From assembly GCA_945861275.1 (NCBI GenBank), contig CAMATZ010000041.1, positions 1 to 55,885 on the forward strand: a DNA stretch of 55,885 bases. The letters run 5' to 3'. Numbering within the stretch: the stretch's first letter is position 1; each line of letters begins with the position of its first letter. The notes beneath the pieces are model-generated. The model was not told where the DNA came from, searched no databases, and was given only the letters and a program-made list of their open reading frames with translations. The DNA comes from Bordetella parapertussis. Lineage in GTDB: Bacteria; Pseudomonadota; Gammaproteobacteria; Burkholderiales; SG8-41. Positions 33,219 to 42,324 of the stretch are shown piece after piece. Position numbers and translations under genes: made by a program.

Positions 33219-34859
33219 ATGGCGCACTTCAGCACCCACCTCACGCAGGAACAGATTGAACGCTACACCGCCAGCGGCGCGTGGCCGAATCGTTTGCTGA
33301 CGGATTTTCTCGACGACGCAGTGGCTGTGGCGCCGGACAAGACCGCGATTATCGACAGCCGTGGCGCCATCACCTATCGCGAGCTTGCAGCACAAGTTGC
33401 GCGCTGTGCGGGCGGCCTGCTGGCGCTGGGCCTGCGCGCGGGCGAGGTGATGGCACTGCAGTTGCCGAACTGGAAAGAATTTTTTGTTCTGCATCTGGCG
33501 GCAACGCGCATCGGCGTCGTCAGCAGTCTGATAACGCCGGGTAGCCGCGATCGCGAACTCGCGCATATGCTGAAGCTGTCGGATGCGCGCCTGCTGGTGA
33601 TACCCGATACCTTTCGCGGCCATGACTATCGCGCGATGGCGGCGCGGCTGCGCGCGGATTTGCCGCAATTGCAGCAGGTGATGGTGGTAGGCCAGCCCGC
33701 CGCGGCGTATGAGATAGCATGGGTTGAGTTCATGGCAACACAGCGTGCGCCGCCGGATGTGCCGCGCTCCGACGCCAACGCGGTCACCGAAATCGTGTTC
33801 ACCTCCGGCGCCACCGGCGAACCCAAAGGCGTGATGCACACCAGCAACACCATCGTTGCGCCGCAATTGGCGCTCGCGACGTCGCTGCAACTGACGCGTG
33901 ACGATGTGATTCATATCGCTTCCACCATCGGGCATCAGACAGGCTTTCTCAATGGCGTGCGCCTGCCCATACAACTGGGTTCGACGGTGGTGTTGCAGGA
34001 CGTATGGCGCGCGGAACAACTGGTCGACTGGATAGCCAGGTATCGCATCACCGTTTCCAGCGGCAGCGCCACGTTTTTGCTGGATATGCTGCGCGCGAAA
34101 AATCTGACGCAGTGCGATTTGTCGTCGTTCAGGATTTTTCGCTGCGGCGGCGGACCCATACCGCGCACGCTCTTGCGCGAAGCGCGCGAAAAGCTGCCGC
34201 ATGTGGCCATACACTGTGGTTGGGGACAGACGGAAAACGCCGTGGTGACATTGACGCGCATCGGCGCGCCGGATAAAAAACTGCTCAACACCGACGGCTG
34301 CGCGCAGCCGGGCATGGAAGTGCGGGTCGTCAATGACAAGAACGAGTTGCTGGCGCCGGCCACGGAAGGCCGTTTGCAGTGCCGTGGCCCCTTCATGTTT
34401 GTGGGTTATGTCAAGCAGGAAACGCTGACGCGTGAAAATTTCGATGGAGAGTGGTTTGATACCGGCGATCTTGCCACGCTGGATGCCGAGGGGTATGTGC
34501 GTATCACCGGGCGCCTGAAGGACATCATTATTCGCGGTGGCGAGAACATCCCGGTAAAGTATGTGGAAGACATTCTTTACGAAGATGCGCGGGTGCGCGA
34601 TGCAGCGATTGTGGCGATGCCCGATCCGCGTCTCGGTGAGCGTGCGTGTGCGTTTGTGATTTGCCGCGATGGACAATCGCTGGCGTTGCAAAGTATGCAG
34701 GCGTTTTTGGCGGAGCGCGGGGTGGCCAAGATGTATTGGCCCGAGCGCCTGGAAATCGTTGACGAATTGCCGCGTACCGCCAATGGCAAAATACGCAAGG
34801 CGGATTTGCGCGCGCGGCTGGCGCGCGAGGCACATGCCGCCGCAGCACTAAACACCTGA
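33219..34859 (+). CDS. AMP-dependent acyl-CoA synthetase/ligase
   Basis: 546 aa. The nucleotide-binding motif TSGATGEPKGVMHTS (about residues 191-205) and GWGQTEN follow the family. WFDTGDLATLDAEGYVRITG then RLKDIIIRGGENI provide the hinge, and the catalytic lysine is in RTANGKIRK near the C-terminus. It activates a carboxylic acid to its CoA thioester using ATP. The acid is unknown. It heads an operon: the hydratase ATG is nine bases after its stop, and the ribosome site GAGGA overlaps the TGA. Bug gene 8 then follows, so capture, activation and hydration are encoded together. Confidence 0.93.
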   Translation: MAHFSTHLTQEQIERYTASGAWPNRLLTDFLDDAVAVAPDKTAIIDSRGAITYRELAAQVARCAGGLLALGLRAGEVMALQLPNWKEFFVLHLAATRIGVVSSLITPGSRDRELAHMLKLSDARLLVIPDTFRGHDYRAMAARLRADLPQLQQVMVVGQPAAAYEIAWVEFMATQRAPPDVPRSDANAVTEIVFTSGATGEPKGVMHTSNTIVAPQLALATSLQLTRDDVIHIASTIGHQTGFLNGVRLPIQLGSTVVLQDVWRAEQLVDWIARYRITVSSGSATFLLDMLRAKNLTQCDLSSFRIFRCGGGPIPRTLLREAREKLPHVAIHCGWGQTENAVVTLTRIGAPDKKLLNTDGCAQPGMEVRVVNDKNELLAPATEGRLQCRGPFMFVGYVKQETLTRENFDGEWFDTGDLATLDAEGYVRITGRLKDIIIRGGENIPVKYVEDILYEDARVRDAAIVAMPDPRLGERACAFVICRDGQSLALQSMQAFLAERGVAKMYWPERLEIVDELPRTANGKIRKADLRARLAREAHAAAALNT

Positions 34860-34868
34860 GGAACTGTC

Positions 34869-35651
34869 ATGGCTTTTGAATGTATCAATCTCAATGTAGC
34901 CGACGATGGCGTGGCCGTACTGGAGTTAAACCGGCCCGAGCGTCTGAATGCCTTTAACCGGCAGATGATCGCGGAATGGCGCGAGGCGTTGGCACAAATC
35001 GCCGACGACAGCCGCATTCGCGCAGTGGTGCTCACAGGCGCGGGGCGCGCGTTTTGCGCCGGCGGCGATGCCGATGAAATGACCGCGATGCAAAGCGCTT
35101 CAAACGGTGAGCGCAAGGATTACCTGTGGCGCAGCATCCAGAAAATTCCGCTGGCGATGGAGCGGCTGGAGCAACCGGTGATCGCTGCCGTCAACGGCAC
35201 GGCACGTGGCGCGGGACTGGACATGGCGCTGATGTGCGACATCCGCATCTGCGGTGCGTCGTCCACTTTCGCCGAGAGTTACATCAACATGGGTGTGATT
35301 TCCGGCGATGGCGGCACCTGGTTTTTGCCGCGCGTAATCGGCGTAGCGCGCGCACTTGAGCTTTTGTGGACGGGGCGCGTGGTGGATGCCATCGAAGCCG
35401 AGCGCATCGGGTTGGTGAGCCAGGTGGTGGCAGACACCGATGTGCGCAGCGCCGCGCTTACACTCGCGCGCCAGATCGCGGCACAGCCGTCGCAGGCCGT
35501 GGCGCTGATGAAGCGCGCGGTGTATCAGGGGTTGACCGGGGGAACGCTGGCCGCGCATCTCGATATGGTTTCATCGCACATGGCGGTGGTGTTTGATACG
35601 CCGGAATTCAATGCACGTCTGAATGCGTTTCATGCGCGTCGCAAGTCCTGA
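34869..35651 (+). CDS. Enoyl-CoA hydratase/isomerase (2)
   Basis: 260 aa crotonase-family enzyme. GAGRAFCAGGDADEM and MCDIRICG form the oxyanion hole. The active strip ESYINMGVISGDGGTWFLPR has a glutamate (position near 138) and an aspartate. This keeps one classical catalytic Glu plus the PaaG-type Asp, so hydratase and isomerase activity are both conceivable. It lies nine bases after the ligase and 37 bases before Bug gene 8. The C-terminus is normal and ends FHARRKS. Confidence 0.93.
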   Translation: MAFECINLNVADDGVAVLELNRPERLNAFNRQMIAEWREALAQIADDSRIRAVVLTGAGRAFCAGGDADEMTAMQSASNGERKDYLWRSIQKIPLAMERLEQPVIAAVNGTARGAGLDMALMCDIRICGASSTFAESYINMGVISGDGGTWFLPRVIGVARALELLWTGRVVDAIEAERIGLVSQVVADTDVRSAALTLARQIAAQPSQAVALMKRAVYQGLTGGTLAAHLDMVSSHMAVVFDTPEFNARLNAFHARRKS

Positions 35652-35669
35652 ACGCTGAGACAGCAATGC

Positions 35670-35703
35670 GTAACTGTTTGTTTTTATTATGAAATTTATA
35701 TCG
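35670..35703 (+). repeat. AT-rich 34-bp element, copy c, overlapping the Bug 8 start
   Basis: GTAACTGTTTGTTTTTATT runs straight into the ATG at 35689, and the remaining bases code for the first residues MKFIS. No Shine-Dalgarno sequence can be placed in the usual window. The element therefore both precedes and forms part of the gene. Confidence 0.6.
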
Positions 35704-36654
35704 TTTGCGACCCTGTTGGTTGTAAGCTTGGGTTGTGCTTACGGCGTGCGCGCGCAAACCTTCCCTGGCAAACCCGTACGCGTGATTGTCGGTTTCGCCA
35801 CCGGCGGCGGCACCGACACCATCGCGCGCGTATTGAGCCGCAAGCTCGTCGACACCTGGCCGCATGCGCTGGTGGTTGAAAATCGTCCCGGCGCCGACGG
35901 TTCAATTGCCACCGAAATTGTCGCCCGCTCGCCCGCCGACGGCCACACGCTGGTGATGATCACCAATGCGCACACCATCACGCCGTTTCAAAGAAAGCTC
36001 AGTTACGATCCGGTGAAGGATTTCGCGCCGGTGACGCTGACCGCAACCACGCCGAACCTGTTGGTGGTGCATCCCTCGCTGCCGGTGAAAACGGTGAAGG
36101 AATTTGTTGCGTTGGCCAGGACACACGGCGGCCAATTGTCATTCGCCTCCAGCGGCACCGGCACCTCGCCGTATCTGGCGATGGAACTGTTCAAGGTGAT
36201 GACCAGCATCAACCTCGTGCATGTGCCGTACAAGGGCACCGGCGCTGCCGTAATTGATCTGATGGGTGGGCATGTGCAGGTGATGTTCGGTTCGGTGTCC
36301 GGCACCTTGCCTTTTGTGCGCTCCGGCAAGCTGCGCGCGTTAGGCATCAGCAGTCCGCAGCGCTGGCCGACACTACCGCAGATTCCGACAGTAGCCGAGT
36401 CCGGCGTGGCCGGCTTTGAAGCCGGTACCTGGTACGGCATGCTTGCTCCCGCGGGAACGCCCGCAGCGGTGGTGTCAAAACTTCAAACCGACGTGGCCGC
36501 CGCGCTGCATGCACCCGACGTGCTCAAGTATGTGGTGGACCTCGGCTTTAATGCGGTGGGCAATACCCCTGCGGAATTCGCCGAGGTGATCCGCAACGAC
36601 ATGGCGCGCTGGGGAAAACTGATACGCAGTTTGGAAGAAAAAAACAAACCGTAG
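35689..36654 (+). CDS. Bug/TctC family periplasmic substrate-binding protein (8)
   Basis: 321 aa. Signal peptide MKFISFATLLVVSLGCAYGV with cleavage near RAQ. Hallmarks: FPGKPVRVIVGFATGGGTDT, ENRPGADGSIA, ADGHTLVM, HVPYKGTGAA, GVAGFEAGTWYGM. It is third in the ligase-hydratase-Bug operon, and its start codon lies inside AT-rich element c. The binding protein probably delivers the acid that the ligase then activates. The gene is convergent with the hydratase at 36660, with five bases between the stops. Confidence 0.93.
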   Translation: MKFISFATLLVVSLGCAYGVRAQTFPGKPVRVIVGFATGGGTDTIARVLSRKLVDTWPHALVVENRPGADGSIATEIVARSPADGHTLVMITNAHTITPFQRKLSYDPVKDFAPVTLTATTPNLLVVHPSLPVKTVKEFVALARTHGGQLSFASSGTGTSPYLAMELFKVMTSINLVHVPYKGTGAAVIDLMGGHVQVMFGSVSGTLPFVRSGKLRALGISSPQRWPTLPQIPTVAESGVAGFEAGTWYGMLAPAGTPAAVVSKLQTDVAAALHAPDVLKYVVDLGFNAVGNTPAEFAEVIRNDMARWGKLIRSLEEKNKP

Positions 36655-36659
36655 GGCGC

Positions 36660-37472
36660 TCAATCCCCCTCAAACACCGGTTTCTGCTTGTTGGCAAACG
36701 CGTGATACGCGCGATGAAAATCCTGTGTCTGCATGCAGATGGCCTGCCCTTCGGCTTCGGCTTCGATGGCTTCGTCGAGGCCCATGTTCCATTCCTGATG
36801 CAGCAGCTTTTTGGTCATGCCGTGCGCGAAGGTGGGGCCATCGGCCAGTGTGCGCGCCATGTCGTGCGCGGCAGCCAGCACTTTTTCGGGTTCGTGCAGC
36901 GCGTTATAGAAACCAAAGCGCTCGGCTTCCTCACCACCCATGGAACGGCCGGTGTAGAGCAGGTCTGAAGCACGGCCTTGTCCGATGATGCGCGGCAGCA
37001 GCGCGCACGCGCCCATGTCAGCGCCGGCGAGCCCCACACGCACGAACAGGAACGCCACTTTGCTGCGTGCGGTGCCGTAGCGGATGTCCGAACCGCAGGC
37101 GATCATCGCACCCGCGCCGGCGCAGATGCCGTCGATGGCGGCAACGATTGGCTGCGGACACGCGCGCATGGCTTTCACCAGATCGCCGGTCATGCGCGTG
37201 AACTCCAGCAGGCCCGGCATTTTCATCTTGGTGAGAGGCCCGATAATTTCATGCACATCGCCACCCGAACAAAAATTGCCGCCCGCGCCGGTAACCACCA
37301 CGGTCTTCACATCGTCAGCGTAAGTGAGCGCGCGAAAGGTGTCGCGCAACTCGGCGTACGATTCAAAGGTGAGCGGATTCTTGCGCTCCGGGCGATTAAG
37401 CGTAACGGTGGCGACTTTGCCTTGCACTTCCCACTTGAAGTGCCGGGGTTTGAAATCAGCGGCCTTGGCCAT
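36660..37472 (-). CDS. Enoyl-CoA hydratase/isomerase family protein (3)
   Basis: 270 aa. [15 protein letters not shown] forms the first oxyanion segment. The active strip [20 protein letters not shown] is a variant seen in a distinct crotonase subgroup: the position of the first catalytic glutamate is not Glu, while an Asp occurs in GADMG. The reaction could be ring hydrolysis, isomerisation or hydration of a CoA ester. It is convergent with Bug gene 8. An AT-rich element (copy d) lies right upstream, and the SDR gene at 37727 is further upstream on the same strand. Confidence 0.9.
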   Translation of the reverse strand: MAKAADFKPRHFKWEVQGKVATVTLNRPERKNPLTFESYAELRDTFRALTYADDVKTVVVTGAGGNFCSGGDVHEIIGPLTKMKMPGLLEFTRMTGDLVKAMRACPQPIVAAIDGICAGAGAMIACGSDIRYGTARSKVAFLFVRVGLAGADMGACALLPRIIGQGRASDLLYTGRSMGGEEAERFGFYNALHEPEKVLAAAHDMARTLADGPTFAHGMTKKLLHQEWNMGLDEAIEAEAEGQAICMQTQDFHRAYHAFANKQKPVFEGD

Positions 37473-37481
37473 TGCTGTATT

Positions 37482-37512
37482 CCTATAAATTAATTTAAAA
37501 ACAAATACTTAG
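37482..37512 (-). repeat. AT-rich 31-bp element, copy d
   Basis: The minus strand reads CTAAGTATTTGTTTTTAAAT followed by AT-rich bases and ends nine bases before the hydratase ATG. It is nearly identical to copy a, and both are upstream of and parallel to the gene. It directly adjoins the 37512-37710 inverted repeat. Confidence 0.6.
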
Positions 37513-37710
37513 CCACAGATTTCACAGATGAACACAGATAAAAAAACATTGGGTGTAGGGTGGGCAAAACGGTTTTTGTTTTGCCCACGCCGCCGCGTAA
37601 ACGCAGAGCTCCGAACGGTGGGCACAAAGTGCGTGCCCACCCTACATGCTGGTTGTGCCAAGGCTTATTTGTCCTTGATCCTATCTCTGTCCATCTGTGA
37701 AATCTGTGGC
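37512..37710. repeat. Nested inverted-repeat element, 199 bp
   Basis: Three palindromes sit inside each other. GCCACAGATTTCACAGATG (37512-37530) is perfectly inverted at 37692-37710. TGTAGGGTGGGCA (37554-37566) is inverted at 37634-37646. The innermost GTGGGCAAAAC (37560-37570) pairs with GTTTTGCCCAC (37578-37588). No open frame is apparent. The outer word is a recurrent intergenic repeat from memory. Confidence 0.75.
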
Positions 37711-37726
37711 GAAAAAGGTTTTGCCT

Positions 37727-38473
37727 TCAATCCTGCATCGTCAACCCACCGCTCACGCTCAACACCTGCCCCGTGAGATACGACGAGCGGTCGTTGGCGA
37801 AAAACAAAATCGCGTCCGCCACTTCCGAGGGCTTTGCAAAACGGCGAAACGGAATCGCGCGCATCAGCGCCTCGCGTTGCTTTTCCGGGGTCGATGCCAG
37901 CAGCGGCGTATCGGTGGGGCCGGGGCACACGCAGTTGATGTTGAGCTTGTAGCGTGCGGTTTCGCGCGCCAGCGATTTGGTAAACGCGATCACCGCACCC
38001 TTGCTGCCGGCATACACCGCTTCACCGCCGCTGCCGGCGCGCCCGGCGTCGCTCGATACATTGACGATTTTGCCCGCAGCGCGCGCGATCATTTTTGGCA
38101 GGAAGGCGTGGGTTACGCGCAAGGTACCGGTGTAATTGAGATCAATCAGTTTTTGCCACAACTCGGGCGTGGTGTTCACGAACGGCTCGACCTTGCTCCA
38201 GCCCGCGACGTTGACCAGAATATCCAGTGCGTCGGCGCGTGCATACACCGCGTCGCGAAAGCGTGCTATCGCCGCGTCATCGGTGACATCGAGCGGCATG
38301 AAGGTGGCGTCGTAGCCTGCGGACCTGAGTTCGCTTGCGGCCTGTTCGCCGCCTGCGATGTTGATGTCGCCGAGCACGACCGCTGCGCCTGCGGCAGCGA
38401 ACGCTTGTGCCGTGGCAAGCCCGATGCCGGACGCGGCACCGGTAATAACCGCGGTTTTTCCGTTGAGTTTCAT
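37727..38473 (-). CDS. Short-chain dehydrogenase/reductase (2), classical
   Basis: 248 aa. Cofactor motif TGAASGIG at residues 11-18, then D36 in GDINIAG suggesting NAD(H). NVAG, S140/S141, Y154 and K158 (YAGSKGA) form the catalytic set. The C-terminal SGGLTMQD closes the usual fold. The Asp after the second strand favours NAD-dependent alcohol oxidation, such as a hydroxyacyl-CoA step. The hydratase 3 gene follows on the same strand after a repeat-filled spacer, a hydration-then-oxidation pairing. Complete. Confidence 0.93.
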   Translation of the reverse strand: MKLNGKTAVITGAASGIGLATAQAFAAAGAAVVLGDINIAGGEQAASELRSAGYDATFMPLDVTDDAAIARFRDAVYARADALDILVNVAGWSKVEPFVNTTPELWQKLIDLNYTGTLRVTHAFLPKMIARAAGKIVNVSSDAGRAGSGGEAVYAGSKGAVIAFTKSLARETARYKLNINCVCPGPTDTPLLASTPEKQREALMRAIPFRRFAKPSEVADAILFFANDRSSYLTGQVLSVSGGLTMQD

Positions 38474-38576
38474 GGGGATTTTGTCTGGTTGCAGGTTTCA
38501 GTTTATGGAGGGTGTGAGCCGCTATTTTACGCCACGGCTTTTCCTGCGCCTATCGGGGATGTGATAACTTCATGCC

Positions 38577-39770
38577 GTGATCAACGACAACCTCTTTCTT
38601 GAATGGCCTTTCTTCGACGAGTCGCACCGCCGTCTCGCCAGCGAACTCGAGGCGTGGGTGGCATCGCATCGCCACACACTGGAAGCCGAGAGTGTCGAAG
38701 AAACACAGGCGGTGCGCGACATCGCGCGCCTGCTGGGCGCAGGCGGTTGGTTGCGTTACCTGCTGCCCGCTGCGCTCGGCGGCCCTAACGTAAGTGAGGT
38801 AAGTGCGGCGTGCGTGGACGTGCGCAGCCTGTGCATTGCGCGCGATGTGCTGGCGCGGTGTTCGGGGCTGGCCGATTGCACGTTTGCGATGCAGGGGCTG
38901 GGCGCGGTGCCTTTGGTGTTGTTTGGATCAGCAGCGCAGCAGCGTGCGTATCTGCCGCGTATCGCCGAGGGCTCATGCATCACCGGCTTCTGCCTGTCAG
39001 AGTCTGAAGCCGGGTCGGATGTGTCCGCGTTGCAGACCAGCGCGCGGCTCGACGGCGACGCTTACATACTGAATGGGCGCAAGACGTGGATATCCAACGC
39101 CGGTGTTGCGCACGCCTACATTGTGTTCGCGCGCACGGGTGAGGCGCCCGGCGCAAAAGGATTGTCGGCATTTGTGGTTGATGCAAACGCGCCGGGCTTA
39201 AGCGTGCCGGAATCGATACACGTGGTGGCGCCCCACGTCATCGGCACGGTGGCATTTGACGACTGCCGCGTGCCGGCGAGTCAACTGCTCGGCAAACCCG
39301 GAGAGGGTTTTAAAGTGGCGATGGCTACACTCGATGTGATGCGCGCCACCGTCGGTGCTGCGGCATTGGGCTTTGCACGGCGCGCGCTGACGGAGGCAAG
39401 CGCGCATGTGCGCGCACGCCATGTGTTCGGTCAGCCGCTGGCACAGTTTCAGGCGACACAGATGCGCATCGCCGACATGGCGCTCGATGTCGAAACCTCC
39501 GCGTTGCTGGTGTATCGCGCGGCGTGGACCAAAGACACGCTGCGTGATCGCGTTACGCTCGAAGCGGCTATGGCCAAGCTGCACGCCACAGAAGCCGCGC
39601 AGCGCGTGATCGATTCCGCGGTGCAACTGTTCGGCGGACTGGGTGTGACCGTGGGCAGCACGGTCGAGCGTCTGTATCGCGAGATTCGTCCGCTGCGGAT
39701 TTACGAGGGCACCAGCGAGATTCAGAAATTGATTATTGCGGGGCAGGTGTTGGGGAAACTGAAGACTTGA
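38577..39770 (+). CDS. Acyl-CoA dehydrogenase (1)
   Basis: 397 aa from a GTG start at 38577; no good ribosome site is seen. The FAD-binding strip [48 protein letters not shown] and the C-terminal [20 protein letters not shown] are all present. The catalytic glutamate is the Glu in YEGTSE. It oxidises an acyl-CoA to the enoyl-CoA, passing electrons to ETF. The acyl substrate is unknown. Its 3' end overlaps the esterase gene by 38 bases on opposite strands. It is divergent from the SDR gene at 37727. Confidence 0.93.
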   Translation: MINDNLFLEWPFFDESHRRLASELEAWVASHRHTLEAESVEETQAVRDIARLLGAGGWLRYLLPAALGGPNVSEVSAACVDVRSLCIARDVLARCSGLADCTFAMQGLGAVPLVLFGSAAQQRAYLPRIAEGSCITGFCLSESEAGSDVSALQTSARLDGDAYILNGRKTWISNAGVAHAYIVFARTGEAPGAKGLSAFVVDANAPGLSVPESIHVVAPHVIGTVAFDDCRVPASQLLGKPGEGFKVAMATLDVMRATVGAAALGFARRALTEASAHVRARHVFGQPLAQFQATQMRIADMALDVETSALLVYRAAWTKDTLRDRVTLEAAMAKLHATEAAQRVIDSAVQLFGGLGVTVGSTVERLYREIRPLRIYEGTSEIQKLIIAGQVLGKLKT

Positions 39771-40650
39771 GGCGCGAGGTGTTGGCGGACAACGCGTTTA
39801 CAAACCCCGCAACGTCGTCAAGCACCGGCCCGAATCCGGGTAAGCCGCGCAAGGGAGTTGCCAGCGCGCCCAACAGCATGCGATGTCCCATGCCGGGGTA
39901 AACGATCACGCGCGCCTGCACGCCGTGCTGCTGTAGACGCGCGGCTAAACGTGTACTGTTTCCCGGCTTGACCGCATCGTCGCGCGCGCCGGTCAGCAGC
40001 AACGCCGGCGGCGCCGCCGGCGACGCGAATTGGATGGGCTGGGTGGAGATCGGCGTATCGGGAAAACCAAACACCGCCTTGGCGACCGGGCCTGTCAGCG
40101 GCAGAAAATCATACGGTCCGGCAAGGCCTATCAGTCCGCGCACGCGCCGCGGGTCTACGCCTGCGGCGTGCAGATAAGCCGGATTCAGCGCGAGCATCGC
40201 TGCGTTGTAAGCACCGGCCGAATGACCCATCAGAAACACACGCTGCGGGTCGCCACCGAATTCCGTGATGTGCTGGTACACCCACCGCACCGCAGCCGCG
40301 CAGTCCACCAGAAAGTCGGGATAGCGCACTTCGGAATAGAGCCGGTAGTCGGGCACCACGGCGACATAGCCTTTGGCGGCCAGCGCTTCGCCGGCGAATA
40401 AATAATCCGCGCGCGCGCCGCTATCCCAATTGCCGCCGTAGAAAAATACCACAACGGGTGCGGCGCCCTGCGCACTGCTGGGACGATAGATGTCGAGTTG
40501 GTGACGCGCCAGCGGGCCATAGCCGACATCAGTCTTTACACTATAGGTACTGGACGGCACCCAGCCGTTAAGCAAGGCCAGTGGCGAGCAGCCTTGTAGC
40601 AGCACCGTGCTGCTTGCCACTGCGAGTCCAAGAATATTTCGGCGGTTCAA
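39733..40650 (-). CDS. Alpha/beta hydrolase (carboxylesterase), probable lipoprotein
   Basis: 305 aa, TTG start. The leader [13 protein letters not shown] has a lipobox ending at C21, so the protein is probably anchored at the periplasmic face. The oxyanion segment is [12 protein letters not shown], the nucleophile S144 (GHSAG), the acid D224 or D225 ([10 protein letters not shown]) and the base H256 (GMGHR). This resembles the BD-FAE/kynurenine formamidase-like hydrolases. It would cleave an ester or amide outside the cytoplasm. The C-terminus runs 38 bases into the convergent acyl-CoA dehydrogenase gene, and the last twelve residues are low complexity. Confidence 0.85.
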   Translation of the reverse strand: MNRRNILGLAVASSTVLLQGCSPLALLNGWVPSSTYSVKTDVGYGPLARHQLDIYRPSSAQGAAPVVVFFYGGNWDSGARADYLFAGEALAAKGYVAVVPDYRLYSEVRYPDFLVDCAAAVRWVYQHITEFGGDPQRVFLMGHSAGAYNAAMLALNPAYLHAAGVDPRRVRGLIGLAGPYDFLPLTGPVAKAVFGFPDTPISTQPIQFASPAAPPALLLTGARDDAVKPGNSTRLAARLQQHGVQARVIVYPGMGHRMLLGALATPLRGLPGFGPVLDDVAGFVNALSANTSRLKSSVSPTPAPQ

Positions 40651-40659
40651 AGTAAGTTC

Positions 40660-40716
40660 ATGTGAAGGCGTGAAGGAGTGAAGCCGTGAATTGGGTACCC
40701 CTTCACCTCTTCACAT
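40660..40716. repeat. Short GTGAAGG/CCTTCAC inverted repeat
   Basis: ATGTGAAGGCGTGAAGG at 40660-40676 is inverted at 40700-40716 with two mismatches. The arms are rich in tandem TGAAG words. Similar CTTCACCCCTCACCC words occur at 55419-55451 between the cupin and amidohydrolase genes, again in a spacer. Confidence 0.55.
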
Positions 40717-40734
40717 TTTCACTGCTCACAGCCC

Positions 40735-42270
40735 TCAGTAGCTCGTCGGCCAATTGCGCAGCAAATGCTCGCCCACGCCGTTCTTCAGCCGCATGCGATG
40801 CACTTCCAGTGTGCGGATCAGGTAGTCGCGGGTGTCGCGCGGGTCGATCACATTTTGCGCTTCGTATAGTTCCGCCAAGCCCCACGCGGAAGTATCACGT
40901 TCGACTTCGGCCTTGAGTTTTTTGAAGCGCTCGGGGTCGTCCTCGAATTTCACGCCATACAGCACGTTGACCGACACTGCCGGATCCATGAAACCCAGGT
41001 CTGCCATGGGCCAGCAGGCGATTTCATCGGCGTTTTTGCCGCCCGCCATATTGATAAAAGCCTGACCGTAATTCTTGCGCATCATCACGGTGATTTTCGG
41101 CACAGTCACCAGCGTCATCGCGTTCATCCAGTTAATCACCTTGCCGGGCATGCCGCGCAGTTCGCCTTCGAGTCCGATCAAAAAGCCCGGCACATCGACC
41201 AGAAACACCAATGGTATGTTGTACGAATCGCACAGCACCATGAAGCTGGTGACTTTGTTGCACGCATCGGCGTCGAGTGCGCCGCCCTTGAACAGCGGGT
41301 TGTTGGCTATAAAGCCGACGCTTTTGCCGTCGAGACGCGCCAGCACGGTGGCGATGGATTTGCCGTAGCGTTCCTTCAACTCGAATGTCGAATCCTTATC
41401 CGCCACTGCTTTGATGATTTTGCGTACGTCGTACACCTGATTGCGCGACTCCGGCATAATTTCCAGCAGGGTTTTGGCGGCTTCGTCGGAACCTGCGGGC
41501 ACCGGCGCTTCAGGGGGCGGCGCCATGTTGTGACTGGGCAGATAAGAGAGAAATTTCTTGATTGCATCGAGACACTGCTCGTCAGTGTCCACCGCCATAT
41601 CGGCCAGGCCGGAAATACCCGTCAGCAGTTTCCAACCACCCAACTCCTCTGCACTGATCGGCCTGTTGATCGCGATCGAGGTCACGTTCGGGCTGGCGAT
41701 GGCCATGATCGCGCCCTTGCGCATCACCACGAAATCCGACATCGCCGAATACCAGGTCGATGAGCCGTAGCACTGGCCCAAGAGTGCGGAACACCACGGC
41801 GCTTCGCGCAGGCGTTGATACTCGGTGGGATCCTGCGCGATGATGGCGCGGCCCGCGGCGCCCATGCGGTCGGGCATGCGCGCACCCGACGATTCGCCCA
41901 GCAGCACCAGCGGCATGCCGCGCTTGGCCGCGGTCTGCTTCACGTGCTTGATCTTTTTCATGTTGATCACCGCGCTGGATGCGCCCATCACGGTGAAATC
42001 ATTCGACACCAATCCTACTTCGCGTCCATGGATGCGGCCGAAGCCCGCGATTTTTCCATCCGACGGCGTCTTGTGTTTGACCTCGGGCCGGTTGCTGCGC
42101 GCGAAGCGTCCCGACTCGATGAACGAGTCTTTATCGAGCAGATAGTCGATGCGCTCGCGCGCGTTGAGGTTGCCCTCGGCCTTGCGCTTGGCGAGTTTTT
42201 CCGGGCCGCCCATGCCGATGGCCTCGGCGGTTCTTTCCTGAAATTCCTGAATCAGCTTTTCAAATGCCAC
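40735..42270 (-). CDS. Acyl-CoA carboxylase carboxyltransferase (beta) subunit
   Basis: 511 aa, GTG start at 42270 with GAAGGGCG nine bases before. Two crotonase-like halves of the carboxyltransferase fold are visible. GESSGARMPDRMG forms the acyl-CoA side, and VDVPGFLIGLEGELRG with KNYGQAFINMAGG forms the biotin side. Such subunits carboxylate propionyl-, methylcrotonyl- or geranyl-CoA together with a biotin-carrying alpha subunit. That partner is not in the window, which limits the substrate call. The gene is last but one in a long minus-strand run, with Bug gene 9 upstream and the esterase downstream. Confidence 0.9.
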   Translation of the reverse strand: MAFEKLIQEFQERTAEAIGMGGPEKLAKRKAEGNLNARERIDYLLDKDSFIESGRFARSNRPEVKHKTPSDGKIAGFGRIHGREVGLVSNDFTVMGASSAVINMKKIKHVKQTAAKRGMPLVLLGESSGARMPDRMGAAGRAIIAQDPTEYQRLREAPWCSALLGQCYGSSTWYSAMSDFVVMRKGAIMAIASPNVTSIAINRPISAEELGGWKLLTGISGLADMAVDTDEQCLDAIKKFLSYLPSHNMAPPPEAPVPAGSDEAAKTLLEIMPESRNQVYDVRKIIKAVADKDSTFELKERYGKSIATVLARLDGKSVGFIANNPLFKGGALDADACNKVTSFMVLCDSYNIPLVFLVDVPGFLIGLEGELRGMPGKVINWMNAMTLVTVPKITVMMRKNYGQAFINMAGGKNADEIACWPMADLGFMDPAVSVNVLYGVKFEDDPERFKKLKAEVERDTSAWGLAELYEAQNVIDPRDTRDYLIRTLEVHRMRLKNGVGEHLLRNWPTSY

Positions 42271-42281
42271 AATGCGCCCTT

Positions 42282-42312
42282 CGATAAAATATCAATAAAA
42301 ACAATTAGTTAC
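42282..42312 (-). repeat. AT-rich 31-bp element, copy e
   Basis: The minus strand reads GTAACTAATTGTTTTTATTG then ATATTTTATCG, ending about 12 bases before the GTG start of the carboxyltransferase gene. It runs the same way as that gene. Confidence 0.6.
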
Positions 42313-42324
42313 ATAATAATTTTC

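Noticed and set aside
33210-34835. 541-residue open frame antisense to the acyl-CoA ligase
   Set aside because: Its translation is Arg/His/Gln-rich and has no recognisable motif, while the plus-strand frame has all AMP-ligase motifs. It is a shadow produced by high GC content.
37512-37710. CRISPR-like array
   Set aside because: The repeats are inverted and nested, not evenly spaced direct repeats, and there are no cas genes.
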